54,181 nt of DNA. Source: Candidatus Heimdallarchaeota archaeon. GTDB taxonomy: Archaea; Asgardarchaeota; Heimdallarchaeia; Heimdallarchaeales; JAJRWK01. Location: contig JAMOVR010000080.1 in NCBI GenBank assembly GCA_027061945.1, positions 1 through 54,181 of the forward strand, in the 5' to 3' direction. The notes under the pieces were generated by a model. The model had not been told where the DNA came from and searched no databases. It saw only the letters and a program-made list of their open reading frames with translations. Both the position numbers and the translations under genes were made by a program. The number at the start of each line of letters is the position of its first letter. The first letter of the stretch is position 1. Positions 18,507 through 28,866 of the stretch are shown in pieces.

Positions 18507-20510
18507 TTAGTCCCTATAGATTGTTTTACCCATAGAATCATCCGCCTCATAACCTTTTAAGGAGTTGATCTTTTCTTTTGTGCTTGGTTCCTTAAGAAAT
18601 TCTATGAACTCTTTTAACGGTTTTTTATCATAACGGTCTTTACGGACTACGAAGTCATAATGCTCTTTTGTTATAGGTATGAAGTCTAAATCATAAATAT
18701 CTGCAACATACCGTAGCCCGATTCCTGCGTCAGCCATCCCTTGTTTTATCCTGGCAGCAACAGCCGTATGGGACTTAGCGCTTATTCTGTATCCACTTAT
18801 TTTTTGTTTTAATTTTGAGGGTTGAACACCTCTTTTCTTCGCAAGCTCTTTTAATAAATGGTCAAACAAAATTCTTGTCCCTGAACCCTCATTTCTGTTG
18901 ACAAAACGGATATCTTTATCGACTAAGTCTTCTATGCTTTTAATTCCTAATGGATTCCCTTTAGCAGTTATTATTCCTTGTTCTCTGGAATATCCTCTAA
19001 TCAAAAGTAATGAATTGTCTGGATCTACTTGTTTAAGGGAATTAATATTATACGTTCCCGTTTTTGGATCCAATAAATGCATTCCAGCGATGTCTGATTC
19101 TCCTCTCCTCACAGCAGACAAGCTACCTGTAGATGCCAAGACAATGTAGTTTATTGAGGACTTGTATTGAGGTTTTTGTCTTTCGAATTCTCGGAGTAAG
19201 TCTTCAAGACCGAGACAACTACTGGCGGTCATACTTACTGGTGGTATCTGGTCTTCAGAAATGAATAAATACACTTTGATATCTGTGCCAGGCTCTAAGA
19301 AGTCCACATTTTCAGGTATTCTTGCATAACCCATTGCTCTAGTGAGGGTAGTTATCGCTCCAGAGCCTCCCGGTATAGGATATGCTAAAAGATTACCGTT
19401 AAGATCTGGTGTTATCCCAAGCAGTAAGAATTGTTCTCTCCCAGGAGGCGTCCGTATTTTGCTCAAGATCTTGGCGTTAATTGTTGGCCTTGGAACTTCC
19501 ATTGGTCGGCCTACGATGCCTCTAATTAATGGTGCTACGAAAAGATCAAAAATCATGAGCCCGCTGGTGGGATACCCTGGAAGCCCAATCAATGGTTTTC
19601 CGTTGACCACACTTAATATGGTCGGTTTTCCGGGTTGAACTCTAATGCCATGAACTAAAATTCCGGGTTCTCCTAACTCATCAATGATTCTATACATTAA
19701 ATCTCCAGTTCCTGCGGATGTACCACCAGAAACAGTAACTAAATCTGTCTCTAAAAGTGCTTTTAGCAGTATTTTCTTTAATTGTACTTCTTCATCTCTG
19801 ACAATCCCGTATTGAACTGGGATTCCTCCCGCAAGCTTAATTGCTTCACTAATAGACCATTTGTTTATATCATAGATCTTTCCTGGTGCTAATGGTTTTC
19901 CTTGTTCTTCTAACTCATTTCCTGTGCTTATTACTGCTATTCTTGGTTTTTTATAGACTCTTACTTTCGTTATTCCAGTAGCAGCCATGACTGATATTTC
20001 TCGGTGGGTGATCAAAGAACCTTTCTTGACAATTGTCTCTCCATACATAATGTCTGCTCCCGCACTCATTATGTTTTCTCCGGGGGCAACAGGACGGAGA
20101 ATAAATACTTTGTTATCTTTTATGTATGTATCTTCTACCATTACTACTGCATCAGCACCAAGAGGGACTGGTGCCCCCGTACTTATATCTGCAGCTTGTC
20201 CATGACCAATTTCGCCCTTAAACCAGCTTCCTGCAGGAATATAACCAATTATGTCTAATTCTACTGGTTCTTCTTCCATCGCGGGGAAAGTATCTTCTGC
20301 TTTCACTGCGAAACCATCAACCGAAGAACGATCAAAGGGTGGGACGTCAACTAAGCTAGTGATGTCTTCCGCTGCTACGTAGCCTTCAGCATCTTCTAAG
20401 GGAATTTCTACCATCTTCTGGATGCCCTTAATTGGAACGTTATTTATAAAAACATTCCATGCATCATTCACACTCATCAGTCTTTTGAAAATTTTTCTCA
20501 ATTTTTTCAC
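18507..20510 (-). CDS. moeA: MoeA-like molybdenum/tungsten insertase fused to a binding-protein domain
   Basis: This is a 667-residue fusion. Residues 1 to about 415 are MoeA, which inserts molybdate or tungstate into adenylylated molybdopterin. Conserved stretches include PPFDRSSVDGFA, the STGAPVPLGADAVV loop, VSGGTSAGTGD and GLPGYPTSG. Residues about 435-650 are a PBP-like domain of the type also found in molybdate-sensing ModE/LysR proteins, with SSCLGLEDLL, ASTGSLSAVRRGESDIAG and NRNEGSGTR. This fusion is widespread in archaea; the C-terminal domain probably binds a ligand related to the cofactor. It starts with GTG three bases after the upstream MoeA stop, with aaggg just before it, so the two genes form one operon. 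Confidence 0.93.
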   Translation of the reverse strand: MKKLRKIFKRLMSVNDAWNVFINNVPIKGIQKMVEIPLEDAEGYVAAEDITSLVDVPPFDRSSVDGFAVKAEDTFPAMEEEPVELDIIGYIPAGSWFKGEIGHGQAADISTGAPVPLGADAVVMVEDTYIKDNKVFILRPVAPGENIMSAGADIMYGETIVKKGSLITHREISVMAATGITKVRVYKKPRIAVISTGNELEEQGKPLAPGKIYDINKWSISEAIKLAGGIPVQYGIVRDEEVQLKKILLKALLETDLVTVSGGTSAGTGDLMYRIIDELGEPGILVHGIRVQPGKPTILSVVNGKPLIGLPGYPTSGLMIFDLFVAPLIRGIVGRPMEVPRPTINAKILSKIRTPPGREQFLLLGITPDLNGNLLAYPIPGGSGAITTLTRAMGYARIPENVDFLEPGTDIKVYLFISEDQIPPVSMTASSCLGLEDLLREFERQKPQYKSSINYIVLASTGSLSAVRRGESDIAGMHLLDPKTGTYNINSLKQVDPDNSLLLIRGYSREQGIITAKGNPLGIKSIEDLVDKDIRFVNRNEGSGTRILFDHLLKELAKKRGVQPSKLKQKISGYRISAKSHTAVAARIKQGMADAGIGLRYVADIYDLDFIPITKEHYDFVVRKDRYDKKPLKEFIEFLKEPSTKEKINSLKGYEADDSMGKTIYRD

Positions 20511-20513
20511 CCC

Positions 20514-21854
20514 TTAATCATTTTGTCCGTTGTTTATTTTTGTTCCTCGTATCATTTTTTGTTCTTTGAAGTATCTTACCAGCGTAATTTCCACTTCAGC
20601 ACCTTGGTCATATCCTTCAATTTCTTCAGGAATTATCAAAAGTCCGTCTGCTTTTGTCAGAGAAGATAAAATGCCTGCGCCACGACGAGTAATCGTCTGG
20701 GCAACAAGCGTATCATTTTCTGTTTTTAGTTTTACTCTTACAAAATCTCGGATCCCTGGCTTAGAAGAGACTTTTTGTTCTAATATTGCTTTTACTTTTT
20801 CTCGGGGACGATAATCAAAATTTTCTCCACTTAATAACTGTATTAATGGATACCCAAATAATTCGTAATTCAAAAAGGCGGCTACCGGGTAACCTGGGAA
20901 CAAAATCACGGGTTTTTCTTTAATCACCGCTAATGCTACTGGTTTCCCAGGACCAATTGCAACTCCATGAACTAATATGCCTGGGTTTCCTATCTCATCA
21001 ATTACTTGGGGAAGAAAATCTTTAGGTCCTACGCTTGTTCCTCCAGTAATAAATACAGCATCATTCTTTTCTATTGCATCTTGAACTTTGGAAATGAGTA
21101 CGTTTTTTTCATCTCCCACAATTCCTAAGTCTATTGGTTCCCCATTATCTTCTTTAATCATTGACATGAGCATAATCCGATTACTATCAATAATCTTTGC
21201 TGGAGAGAGCTGATCTAAGTCCTCGACTAACTCATCTCCTGTCGTCATAACACCGATATTCGGTTTTTTGTAGACTTTTACTTTTTTCACACCTATTGAT
21301 TTTAACAAGGCCAAATCTACTGGTCGCAGTCTCGTGCCTCTTTGTAGCACAACATCCCCTTTTTTAACATCTTCTCCTTGCTTTGCAAGGTTTTTCGCGG
21401 GAGTAACCGCCTTTTTAATTTCTATTACTCTTTCACTCACTAACTCGGTGTCTTCAATCATTACTACGGCATCTGCTCCTGGGGGAACAGGAGCACCAGT
21501 CGTGATTTTAATAGCAGTTCCTTCTTCAACAGGGGTTTTTGGTTCGTCTCCTATGAATACTTCATCAATCACTGTTAAAGTAATTGGGTTGAAAGGCGTT
21601 GCTCCAAAAGTGTCTTGTGCTCGGACAGCATATCCGTCTACTGCAGACCTGGGAAATGGTGGCACATCGATAGGGGAAACGATGTCTTCTGCTAACACCA
21701 TGTTTACAAGGCTAATATCCAGATCTCTTTCCACGATCTTCAAAAGCTTTTCCTTGGAAAAAGCGTTAATAAAAATATTCCACGCATCTTCAACTTTTTC
21801 AAGCTTCATAAAGCCGCGGTCTCTTACGTCAAACTTTTTAGGATTAGCAACCAT
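20514..21854 (-). CDS. moeA: MoeA, molybdopterin molybdenum/tungsten insertase
   Basis: This is a stand-alone MoeA of about 446 residues. It carries PPFPRSAVDGYAVR near the N-terminus, TTGAPVPPGADAVVM, then VFITGGTSVGPKD and FPGYPVAAF of the MoaB-like catalytic domain, and a C-terminal beta-barrel domain. Together with the following fusion protein it forms the usual archaeal pair; one is thought to serve molybdenum and the other tungsten, but which is which cannot be read here. I chose ATG at 21854, whose upstream ggtgtg resembles a ribosome site. The longest frame would add 20 residues that are not family-like. Confidence 0.93.
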   Translation of the reverse strand: MVANPKKFDVRDRGFMKLEKVEDAWNIFINAFSKEKLLKIVERDLDISLVNMVLAEDIVSPIDVPPFPRSAVDGYAVRAQDTFGATPFNPITLTVIDEVFIGDEPKTPVEEGTAIKITTGAPVPPGADAVVMIEDTELVSERVIEIKKAVTPAKNLAKQGEDVKKGDVVLQRGTRLRPVDLALLKSIGVKKVKVYKKPNIGVMTTGDELVEDLDQLSPAKIIDSNRIMLMSMIKEDNGEPIDLGIVGDEKNVLISKVQDAIEKNDAVFITGGTSVGPKDFLPQVIDEIGNPGILVHGVAIGPGKPVALAVIKEKPVILFPGYPVAAFLNYELFGYPLIQLLSGENFDYRPREKVKAILEQKVSSKPGIRDFVRVKLKTENDTLVAQTITRRGAGILSSLTKADGLLIIPEEIEGYDQGAEVEITLVRYFKEQKMIRGTKINNGQND

Positions 21855-21942
21855 CACACCAATATCTGGGAGTATACAAAATACTTTTTTTGTTAACCCA
21901 AAAGTTAAAAACATTTTTTATTTGGGGAATGTCATGTGTTCT

Positions 21943-22758
21943 TTACTCAAGTCTTGTGTAAAGTGCAATGTATTTTGCTGGTGGTCTTCCAGCTAGTTTG
22001 TCTATTTTCGTTACTGGTTCTGACAAGTCTCTAACAGTAAGTGTTACAGGGTCTATGTTTATTCGTTTTTTCTTCAAGTATATTGGTATCCTCTCCGTTA
22101 CACCAAACCCATATTCCATGTGTCCTTTGCCCATTATTGCAATTACCCATGATTCTGTATTGTCTGTTAGGACTTCAACTATAGACTTAGCCATGGCACT
22201 GTCTTTAACTACTTGTGCTAAGAAAAACCGATCTATGTTGAACCCTGTTTTCATCATGGGTGCTGAAGAATTGATAAGAGCCGAGAAAATTGTTTTGTAA
22301 TCGTTATTACCTTGAATTACTTCTTTTGGTTTTAAGAAACAATCCTCTTCTTCTAGCACGCTAAGTCCTGATCGGACAACTTTAGCAGCAATTGTCCGTG
22401 GGATAATCAAGCCTTTTATGGGGATATCTAATTTCTTTGCTAACATTAATATTTTTCCATAATGAGGGATGGGGAAGCCTTCTGCGCTTGTGCTATACTT
22501 TTCTTCTAAAATGCTAAGTGAGATATGTCCATCAAGATAATCATCTAATAACGCTTGTTGTTCAGTATTAAACATCTCAAGACCAATTACTAAATTTGGA
22601 TTGTTTTTGTATAGGCCTTTAATAAGCTCTAATTGCATGTCAAGAATTGCGGGTTGGATATGGTCTTCTCCTGCAAGTAAAACTCTTTGTTGGGAGATCT
22701 GTGAAACAATGGTGTCTATGTGTTCATTTAGTTTCTCGGCTCTAAAAGTAATTGACAT
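21943..22758 (-). CDS. ChaN-like protein (DUF399 fold)
   Basis: The protein has about 271 residues. It matches the ChaN/DUF399 family: RVLLAGEDHIQPAIL at the N-terminus (family pattern GExH), VIGLEMF, and a late MGKGHMEYGFGV motif with a conserved histidine. Bacterial ChaN is a haem-binding lipoprotein linked to iron regulation. This version has no signal peptide or lipobox, so it is probably cytoplasmic, and its ligand is unknown. The frame can start with TTG at 22767, but the ATG at 22758 is more likely. It lies between pheT and moeA, read in the same direction, with no overlap. Confidence 0.8.
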   Translation of the reverse strand: MSITFRAEKLNEHIDTIVSQISQQRVLLAGEDHIQPAILDMQLELIKGLYKNNPNLVIGLEMFNTEQQALLDDYLDGHISLSILEEKYSTSAEGFPIPHYGKILMLAKKLDIPIKGLIIPRTIAAKVVRSGLSVLEEEDCFLKPKEVIQGNNDYKTIFSALINSSAPMMKTGFNIDRFFLAQVVKDSAMAKSIVEVLTDNTESWVIAIMGKGHMEYGFGVTERIPIYLKKKRINIDPVTLTVRDLSEPVTKIDKLAGRPPAKYIALYTRLE

Positions 22759-22860
22759 ACTTATCAAGCTAAGAAAAAAAACTAAGAAAAGTTTATGGTA
22801 AAAAAGGTAAAAGAACGAAAAGTTTTGTGTGTTTAAATACCAATCATTTAATTTTTATTT

Positions 22861-24564
22861 TTATGAAAGTTGTTTTGCTGCTTCTACTAAGTCCGTGATG
22901 AATATTTCTCCTCCTGCTGCGGGGAGACCTAAACCCCAATTACTTAGCACTTCAGGATGAAATTCCCCAACCGTGCCTACTATTTTTCCATTTACGACGA
23001 CATTTGCACAACGACCTTCCATGAACCGTGAGTCATTTGTCTCTTTTAGCTCGTATTCAACTCCTGTAGTGCTAAGCAATGCCCATATATCACTCATTGT
23101 GTTAGAAAGGTTCACAGACTGCCCAATATTTATTATTCCTAAACTAACGATTGTTACTGGCTTGTTTTCCCTGAGCTTTACAATTTCACCTACTTCAAAG
23201 ATTCTATGAGGGTATTTTGTCCCGGTGTTCTCAGATTCTATTTTGAAAAGCACTGGTAGCATGCTATTCCTTAGAACAGAAAATGACTGGGACATTACGT
23301 TCTTAATCTTGACTATTGGTTCTTCAGATCTCATTTTTGTTTTACAGTCATCCTCATTTGACAATACGTAAGTAAAGACCTCCATGTAGCCAAGCCCAAT
23401 CATTAAGTCCCTTATCGCATCTATTGCAGCTTGTATCGGTTTTGCTTGTCCAATGGTGTAGCTTTCTAGGGGAACTTCTTTGAAATTGTCATATCCATAG
23501 GCAATAGCGATGTCTTCTACTAAATCTACTGTATGCATTATATCTCTCCGGTAGCTGGGTACTCTAACGGTGAATTTTTCTCCACGACTAGAAACAAAGT
23601 ACCCCATCTTGGTAAGTAATTCCTTGATTTGTGTGTTATTGAGTTCTATTCCGAGCAACTTGACAAGCTCATTTTTAGACGCTTTATGTACGTAGTTGAA
23701 TGAATATGGGAGAACAACCTCGTTTTCAGGACTTGCATCATGTTCATATCTTATTGTTACTGGATAGATCTTTCCACCCATATCCTCAATGTCCGCTGCA
23801 AACACGTTTACCGCCAAATTCGTGTGTTCAAAACTCGTCCCAGTAGCTTCGATTAACAAATATTTAGAGCCTATATCGATCCTTCCTAAGTCATTACTAT
23901 TAATAATAGGTACTAGCGAAAGAGGTCTTTGTTTAGCATCCATTAGTACCGGATATTTTGGCCATTTGTTTATTATGTGAGCATATTCGACTCCTGTTGG
24001 GTGTTTTTCAAGTATTTCTTTTAATGAAAGTTCCTCTTCGAACTGTAAGGGCGCGAACTTTATTTCTTCTGGGTTATACATCCCGTAAGTTATTGGGAAC
24101 TCAATTAGTTCTGCGTTATATAGCCCCATTGAAATACGTTCTCTTTTTTTGCCAAAAACAGAAGCGATCTTTTCCTGTGTTTGAATAAGTTCTACTAAGA
24201 GGTCTTCGTTTTTTATTTCAAAATCGGCTAAAAACGCTGCTACAAAAGGACGGTATTGTTTAGTATCTTTTTTAGTAATAATGTATTTGTTTTCGTCTTT
24301 TTCATTGACCAACTGAGACCATTCTTTATCATAATCGCGGTATTTTCCTGTTAAATATCCTCGTAATAATCTAGCCAATCCGGCTGCAGACCATAAATCC
24401 GGTCGATTAGTATCATTAAGTTCGACGTTTATTACTCCTTTTTCTTCGTCTAGTCCGTCGAACTCTGCTTTAGCAATAGGTAATAACTCCTCTAACTCCT
24501 CAACAGTTTTTATCTGAGGGATTAGGGACAATAGATTATCTAAGTTTACCTCTAATTTTGGCAT
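22861..24564 (-). CDS. pheT: phenylalanyl-tRNA synthetase beta subunit
   Basis: This 567-residue subunit is of the archaeal/eukaryotic type: it lacks the N-terminal EMAP-like and C-terminal anticodon-binding extensions of bacterial PheT. Visible regions include the B5 domain with DLVEDIAIAYGYDNF, and the non-catalytic synthetase-like core at about 370-560 with VFTYVLSNEDD, SFSVLRNSMLPVL and RIFEVGE. The subunit recognises tRNA-Phe and edits misacylated Tyr. Its ATG at 24564 overlaps the end of pheS by 29 bases, indicating translational coupling. Confidence 0.97.
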   Translation of the reverse strand: MPKLEVNLDNLLSLIPQIKTVEELEELLPIAKAEFDGLDEEKGVINVELNDTNRPDLWSAAGLARLLRGYLTGKYRDYDKEWSQLVNEKDENKYIITKKDTKQYRPFVAAFLADFEIKNEDLLVELIQTQEKIASVFGKKRERISMGLYNAELIEFPITYGMYNPEEIKFAPLQFEEELSLKEILEKHPTGVEYAHIINKWPKYPVLMDAKQRPLSLVPIINSNDLGRIDIGSKYLLIEATGTSFEHTNLAVNVFAADIEDMGGKIYPVTIRYEHDASPENEVVLPYSFNYVHKASKNELVKLLGIELNNTQIKELLTKMGYFVSSRGEKFTVRVPSYRRDIMHTVDLVEDIAIAYGYDNFKEVPLESYTIGQAKPIQAAIDAIRDLMIGLGYMEVFTYVLSNEDDCKTKMRSEEPIVKIKNVMSQSFSVLRNSMLPVLFKIESENTGTKYPHRIFEVGEIVKLRENKPVTIVSLGIINIGQSVNLSNTMSDIWALLSTTGVEYELKETNDSRFMEGRCANVVVNGKIVGTVGEFHPEVLSNWGLGLPAAGGEIFITDLVEAAKQLS

Positions 24565-26080
24565 TTGTCATCCTCCTATTCAAATCTCGTAATTCTTCAA
24601 AGTCTCTGCTTAGTAAGTGGCGGATGTCTTTTATTCCCAGTGCAAACATACCGATACGATCTAAACCAAGACCCCATGCAATTACAGGGACGTCTATTCC
24701 AAAAGGCTTTGTTACTTCTGGGCGGAAAATACCGGCACCTCCTAATTCTATCCACCCTACCCCTGGAATCTGTGCATGCAACTCTACACTTGGTTCCGTA
24801 AATGGAAAGTATGCAGGTGCAAGTTTTATTTTTTCAGTGCCTGCAAATTCTTTAGCAAACAATTTCAACAAAGACAGAAGAGTTCCAAAAGAATTATTCT
24901 CGTCTAATACTATGCCTTCTACTTGGTAAAAGTCAGGCAAGTGAGTTGCATCTATTTTATCATACCTAAAACATTTTGCAATTGCAAAGTATCGACCAGG
25001 TATCTCTGGGTTATGGGCTAATGTCCATGAGGACAATGCGGTTCCTTGGCTCCTTAGGACAAGTCTTCTAGTTACGTTTCTGTCAAATTTATATCCCCAT
25101 CCCCTGGAGTCTGCACCTTCTCCTGTTTCATGAACTTTTGCTACTGCATCAATAAATTCTTCTTCTAGCTCTTGGTCTATGGGTAGATCCGCATAGTATG
25201 CATCATGAATCGCTCTTGCGGGATGGAATTGAGGCATATATAATGCATCCATGTTCCAAAACTCGGGTATAACTAACCCGCCCTCCATTTCTTTAAAACC
25301 TAATGCAATGAATTTCTGACGGATATAGTCTAAGAACGCGTAATATCCATGTCTCATTCCCCATCTTGATGGAAACGGTGGTGGAATGCTTAAATCATAC
25401 CTTTTGAATCTTACGTTACGCCACGAACCTGTCCGGATCATTTTAGGCGTCAAGTTAGTTACTTCTGGACCTTTTTGTTTCCATTCTTCTATGAGCTCCT
25501 TAACTTTTTGTTTGTCTGGGATTTCATACCATAACGTAACTGAAGTAACAGTCTGGATCATTCCTCTTTTAACTAGTTGTTTGGCGAGTTTTTCCTCCTC
25601 CTTACTTAATTTCTTATTTTCTTTTATTTTTAATAGGAATTCTTTGGTTGGCGTAAATGGTACATCTGTTAGTTGTACTATTTTTCCTTCCTCTGTTTTT
25701 TTTACACTTAAAACTCTTGTTTTCATTAACTGGCCGAACGCACCACTAAATTCCTGTTTTGACAGACCTACTTTCTCAGCTAGCTCATCTAGTTTTTGAG
25801 GACCATTCTGTTTTAAAAACTCCACCAAGCGATCTTCGGGGGCTCCAATCTCACAATATTTTTCTCCATCCTCAGTAAGGATAAATCCTGTTTTTTCTTC
25901 TCTCATGATCTTCACTAAGCCCTTTTGGGCTAGTCTCTCACAAGTAGCAGTTATTGCGCCGGTATCAACTCCTATCTTTCTCCCGAGTTGTTCGGCTGAA
26001 GCTTTACCTAAAGTCAATAACGTTTCTAAAACTTTGACCTCGGGCTCGTTTAATTGGACCGTTTCATTCTTGGTTCCCAT
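24536..26080 (-). CDS. pheS: phenylalanyl-tRNA synthetase alpha subunit
   Basis: This 514-residue catalytic subunit attaches phenylalanine to tRNA-Phe. The first 200 residues contain winged-helix domains (LLTLGKASAEQLGRKIGVDTG and LVEFLKQNGPQKLDELA), as in archaeal and eukaryotic alpha subunits. The class II core follows: motif 2 around VLRSQGTALSSW, KCFRYDKIDATHLPDFYQVEG, and motif 3 with GLGLDRIGMFALGI. It heads the pheS-pheT operon. The ATG at 26080 is directly at the start of the first helix domain. The divergent hydrolase gene begins 160 bases away. Confidence 0.97.
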   Translation of the reverse strand: MGTKNETVQLNEPEVKVLETLLTLGKASAEQLGRKIGVDTGAITATCERLAQKGLVKIMREEKTGFILTEDGEKYCEIGAPEDRLVEFLKQNGPQKLDELAEKVGLSKQEFSGAFGQLMKTRVLSVKKTEEGKIVQLTDVPFTPTKEFLLKIKENKKLSKEEEKLAKQLVKRGMIQTVTSVTLWYEIPDKQKVKELIEEWKQKGPEVTNLTPKMIRTGSWRNVRFKRYDLSIPPPFPSRWGMRHGYYAFLDYIRQKFIALGFKEMEGGLVIPEFWNMDALYMPQFHPARAIHDAYYADLPIDQELEEEFIDAVAKVHETGEGADSRGWGYKFDRNVTRRLVLRSQGTALSSWTLAHNPEIPGRYFAIAKCFRYDKIDATHLPDFYQVEGIVLDENNSFGTLLSLLKLFAKEFAGTEKIKLAPAYFPFTEPSVELHAQIPGVGWIELGGAGIFRPEVTKPFGIDVPVIAWGLGLDRIGMFALGIKDIRHLLSRDFEELRDLNRRMTNAKIRGKLR

Positions 26081-26240
26081 GGTTATTAATCACTCCACTA
26101 CCTTCCTCTACTTACCCTCTTTAAACATTTTTTCTTAAGCATTCCCGCATACGCTTAAACCACTGATTATTAATCTTATTTAAAACTTCTTTCAATAAGT
26201 TTTATTGCTAGTTTTACAAGTGTTATTTGTGTTTAGAACA

Positions 26241-26861
26241 ATGCGGCTCGAACCGGTGAAGACAGATCCTAGGATTTTTCTTGACCCGGAAAGAACCACT
26301 TTATTAATAATCGATATACAAGAAAAATTTATTCCTCATTTAATAAGGAAAGATGACTTTATCAGAAATACTATGTTGTTGATTGAATTAGCTAAAATTA
26401 TGTCTATCCCAATTATTGTTACAGAACATAACCCAAAGGGATTAGGTAAAACAATTAAGGCTATAAAAGATATTTTGCCAAGAAAAACAAAAATAATTGA
26501 GAAACATACTTTTAGCACGTTTTCTACACAAGAATTTGTAAAAGCTATACAGGAAATTGGTGACGCTTCTAGGACACTTCTAGTTGCGGGAATAGAATCA
26601 CATATCTGTATTATGCAGTCCGTTTTAGAAGCGTTGTCACAAGGATACAAAGTCCATGTTGCGGGGGATGCTGTTACTGCTAGAAGCCGTTTTAACTGGG
26701 AGGTAGGACTTAAAAGAATGGAGCAGTCAGGAGCAGTAATCTCTAGTGCAGAGATGGCTTCTTATGAACTTTTAAGACGATCAGATACGGCTACTTTCAA
26801 AGAATTTCTACCCGTAATTAAGGTGCTTTCTCAGAAAACCGATGAAGACAAAAACTTCTAA
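26241..26861 (+). CDS. isochorismatase-like cysteine hydrolase
   Basis: About 206 residues from the chosen ATG at 26241; the longest frame starts 36 bases earlier, but those residues (VLQVLFVFRT) do not fit the family. The catalytic triad of the isochorismatase-like superfamily is visible: Asp in LLIIDIQEKF, Lys in IIEKHTFSTF, and Cys in GIESHICIMQ, each in its usual place. Members hydrolyse isochorismate, nicotinamide, carbamoyl compounds or other amides; the sequence does not reveal which. YcaC-like proteins are the nearest in style. It is a single gene, divergent from pheS. Confidence 0.88.
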   Translation: MRLEPVKTDPRIFLDPERTTLLIIDIQEKFIPHLIRKDDFIRNTMLLIELAKIMSIPIIVTEHNPKGLGKTIKAIKDILPRKTKIIEKHTFSTFSTQEFVKAIQEIGDASRTLLVAGIESHICIMQSVLEALSQGYKVHVAGDAVTARSRFNWEVGLKRMEQSGAVISSAEMASYELLRRSDTATFKEFLPVIKVLSQKTDEDKNF

Positions 26862-27150
26862 TCTAATCGATCTAATTACTTTGATAATTTCAAGACAAAA
26901 CAAAGCTTTCTTGTCTGCCTGTCTCTTACTTTTAGTATATGGGGTGCTAAATCTTTTTTTAAAGCATTTTTTTGAAATAATGACCAAAATTCATTTTTTA
27001 GTATAACACACCGTCCTAAATGGGATTTAATCTTTTCACCAATTCTAAGAGTTTATAGATATTCAACAACATATTAGTCATTAGAACAAACACGTTGGGT
27101 TTCTAATTTAATTAACAAAATCATTGTTAGAGACCCTTCGGGTGATTAAA

Positions 27151-28866
27151 ATGAAAAAATCATCAATAATAATGAGCATATCAATTATTCTACTTCTTAG
27201 TGGAAGCATATTATTGCAGGGTAAAGTTCTACCCGTAGTTGCTCAGGACACAAATGTTAAAATTGAGTCAGGTATGACAGTTATTTACGATATTAACCGT
27301 CTAAATTATAGCAAAGAGCTATTAAATCAATTTTTATCAGCTGCAAATATTTCTATTGTTCCTAAGTCTTCCTTGGCAGGTTCTGAATTGTATGTGAAAA
27401 TATTAAACGTTCATAAAGAAGCGATACCTGTTACGGATTTTGCCTCTCAACAAGTAGTAACTACGGATGGTGTAGTGGTCGATATTGAGATGGGCTTGAT
27501 TGTCAGCGAAGACACTACTTTCGAAATAAATGGTACTGATTTTGTTATTCCTAAAGGCACTGGTTTTAACATTCCGTTTGTGTTTGGAACAGTAACTGAC
27601 TTTATTATTCCTAGTGGAAACAGCACTTTATTGCCTTTACCCCTTGTCCTTTCTCAAGACTGGCTATCCCATGAATCAACTTTGAGTTTATTTAGCGATT
27701 ACGTGGATATTTCAAATACAAATGATTACTTCAATGTTTCAATTGCTCTTGATAACTCACAAATCATAAACATGAAAATAAATGGTGATATTTCGTGGAG
27801 GAAATCTGATGGTCTATTATTAAAACTAGATCTCACTGCTTATAACATGACTAATAACGAGTTGATCTTAGACTTATCTATTAATATGAAAAGCACCGAA
27901 CGTCTTACTACTGGCGTTAAGACCGGTGATTACTACTCTTTAGTTCTAAACAAGACTACCGCGGACTCCACAATCAGCGACAAGACAATTCAGCAATTAT
28001 ACGACCAATTAGTAGGAAATCTTTCACAAGCAGAAGGCTCTGCCGTATTAGCCTTTAAAGTAGAATCGGTTGATGGTCTATACTATGAGATCCGTCCATT
28101 AACACTAAACGTAACAACTGGTGAATTAGTTGAAGGAAATAGTACTTGGTTATCTTCCTTCGGAAAGTATCCACAAGGATTGACACTGAACGCAGCGACT
28201 TTACTTCTAAATAATAATGCTTCTTTAGACCCAAATACACCCATAAGAGACCAAGTAATATTAGGCCCCTTTGCGACACCAGATTGGGACATATACAAAA
28301 CATGGGATGCGTCATCATCATTAATGCTTCAACCAATAGTAGATCAATTAATGAGCTTTTTACAACGATCTGGCTTTGCTATTAACCTTGGAAACATTAC
28401 TCTTGGCGCTCCTAAATCACTTTCACTGTCCACAAGTGGCGGTAGCCAATTAAACTCTACTCATTATACTTCGAGTACTGAATTCGTAGTGACTCAGGAT
28501 CTTACAAGTACTAACTTTACACAAACAATTGGTAGTTATAACGTAACTCCAACAACCAAAATTCTTCTCCAAACTGGTGTATCAATGGATTTGGCATATG
28601 CGCTGGGAGACACACCATATCTCGAGACTGTTAAACTACAGACCTCTTTTAGTTTGGTGTTATCAACAGAAGTAAATGGCATAAAAATTAATGCTACTAT
28701 CGCTCAAATAACCATAACTAATTTAATGAAAGGTCACTATGTTCCTGCTACTGAGACCATTGGTATTGAAAATGAAACTAAAGTACTATTGGGCTTGCTT
28801 GGGATCTTAGCCGGTATATCTGGTATAGGCGCTGGAATTGTTGTATTATTGCGTCGAGGAGCATAA
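27151..28866 (+). CDS. large secreted surface protein with C-terminal anchor
   Basis: 571 residues from the ATG at 27151, which has GGTGAT seven bases upstream; the longer frame from a TTG at 27124 is unlikely. It has an N-terminal signal peptide (KKSS then a hydrophobic run, likely cut after VVAQ) and a C-terminal membrane helix (LLGLLGILAGISGIGAGIVVLL) ending in RRGA. The body is rich in Asn, Thr and Ser with many N-glycosylation sites (NxT/S), and beta-strand-like. A stretch with WRKSDGLLLKLDLTAYN recalls a repeat type seen in Asgard cell-surface proteins annotated as 'choice-of-anchor', but I am not certain. Function unknown; probably part of the cell envelope. Confidence 0.8.
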   Translation: MKKSSIIMSISIILLLSGSILLQGKVLPVVAQDTNVKIESGMTVIYDINRLNYSKELLNQFLSAANISIVPKSSLAGSELYVKILNVHKEAIPVTDFASQQVVTTDGVVVDIEMGLIVSEDTTFEINGTDFVIPKGTGFNIPFVFGTVTDFIIPSGNSTLLPLPLVLSQDWLSHESTLSLFSDYVDISNTNDYFNVSIALDNSQIINMKINGDISWRKSDGLLLKLDLTAYNMTNNELILDLSINMKSTERLTTGVKTGDYYSLVLNKTTADSTISDKTIQQLYDQLVGNLSQAEGSAVLAFKVESVDGLYYEIRPLTLNVTTGELVEGNSTWLSSFGKYPQGLTLNAATLLLNNNASLDPNTPIRDQVILGPFATPDWDIYKTWDASSSLMLQPIVDQLMSFLQRSGFAINLGNITLGAPKSLSLSTSGGSQLNSTHYTSSTEFVVTQDLTSTNFTQTIGSYNVTPTTKILLQTGVSMDLAYALGDTPYLETVKLQTSFSLVLSTEVNGIKINATIAQITITNLMKGHYVPATETIGIENETKVLLGLLGILAGISGIGAGIVVLLRRGA

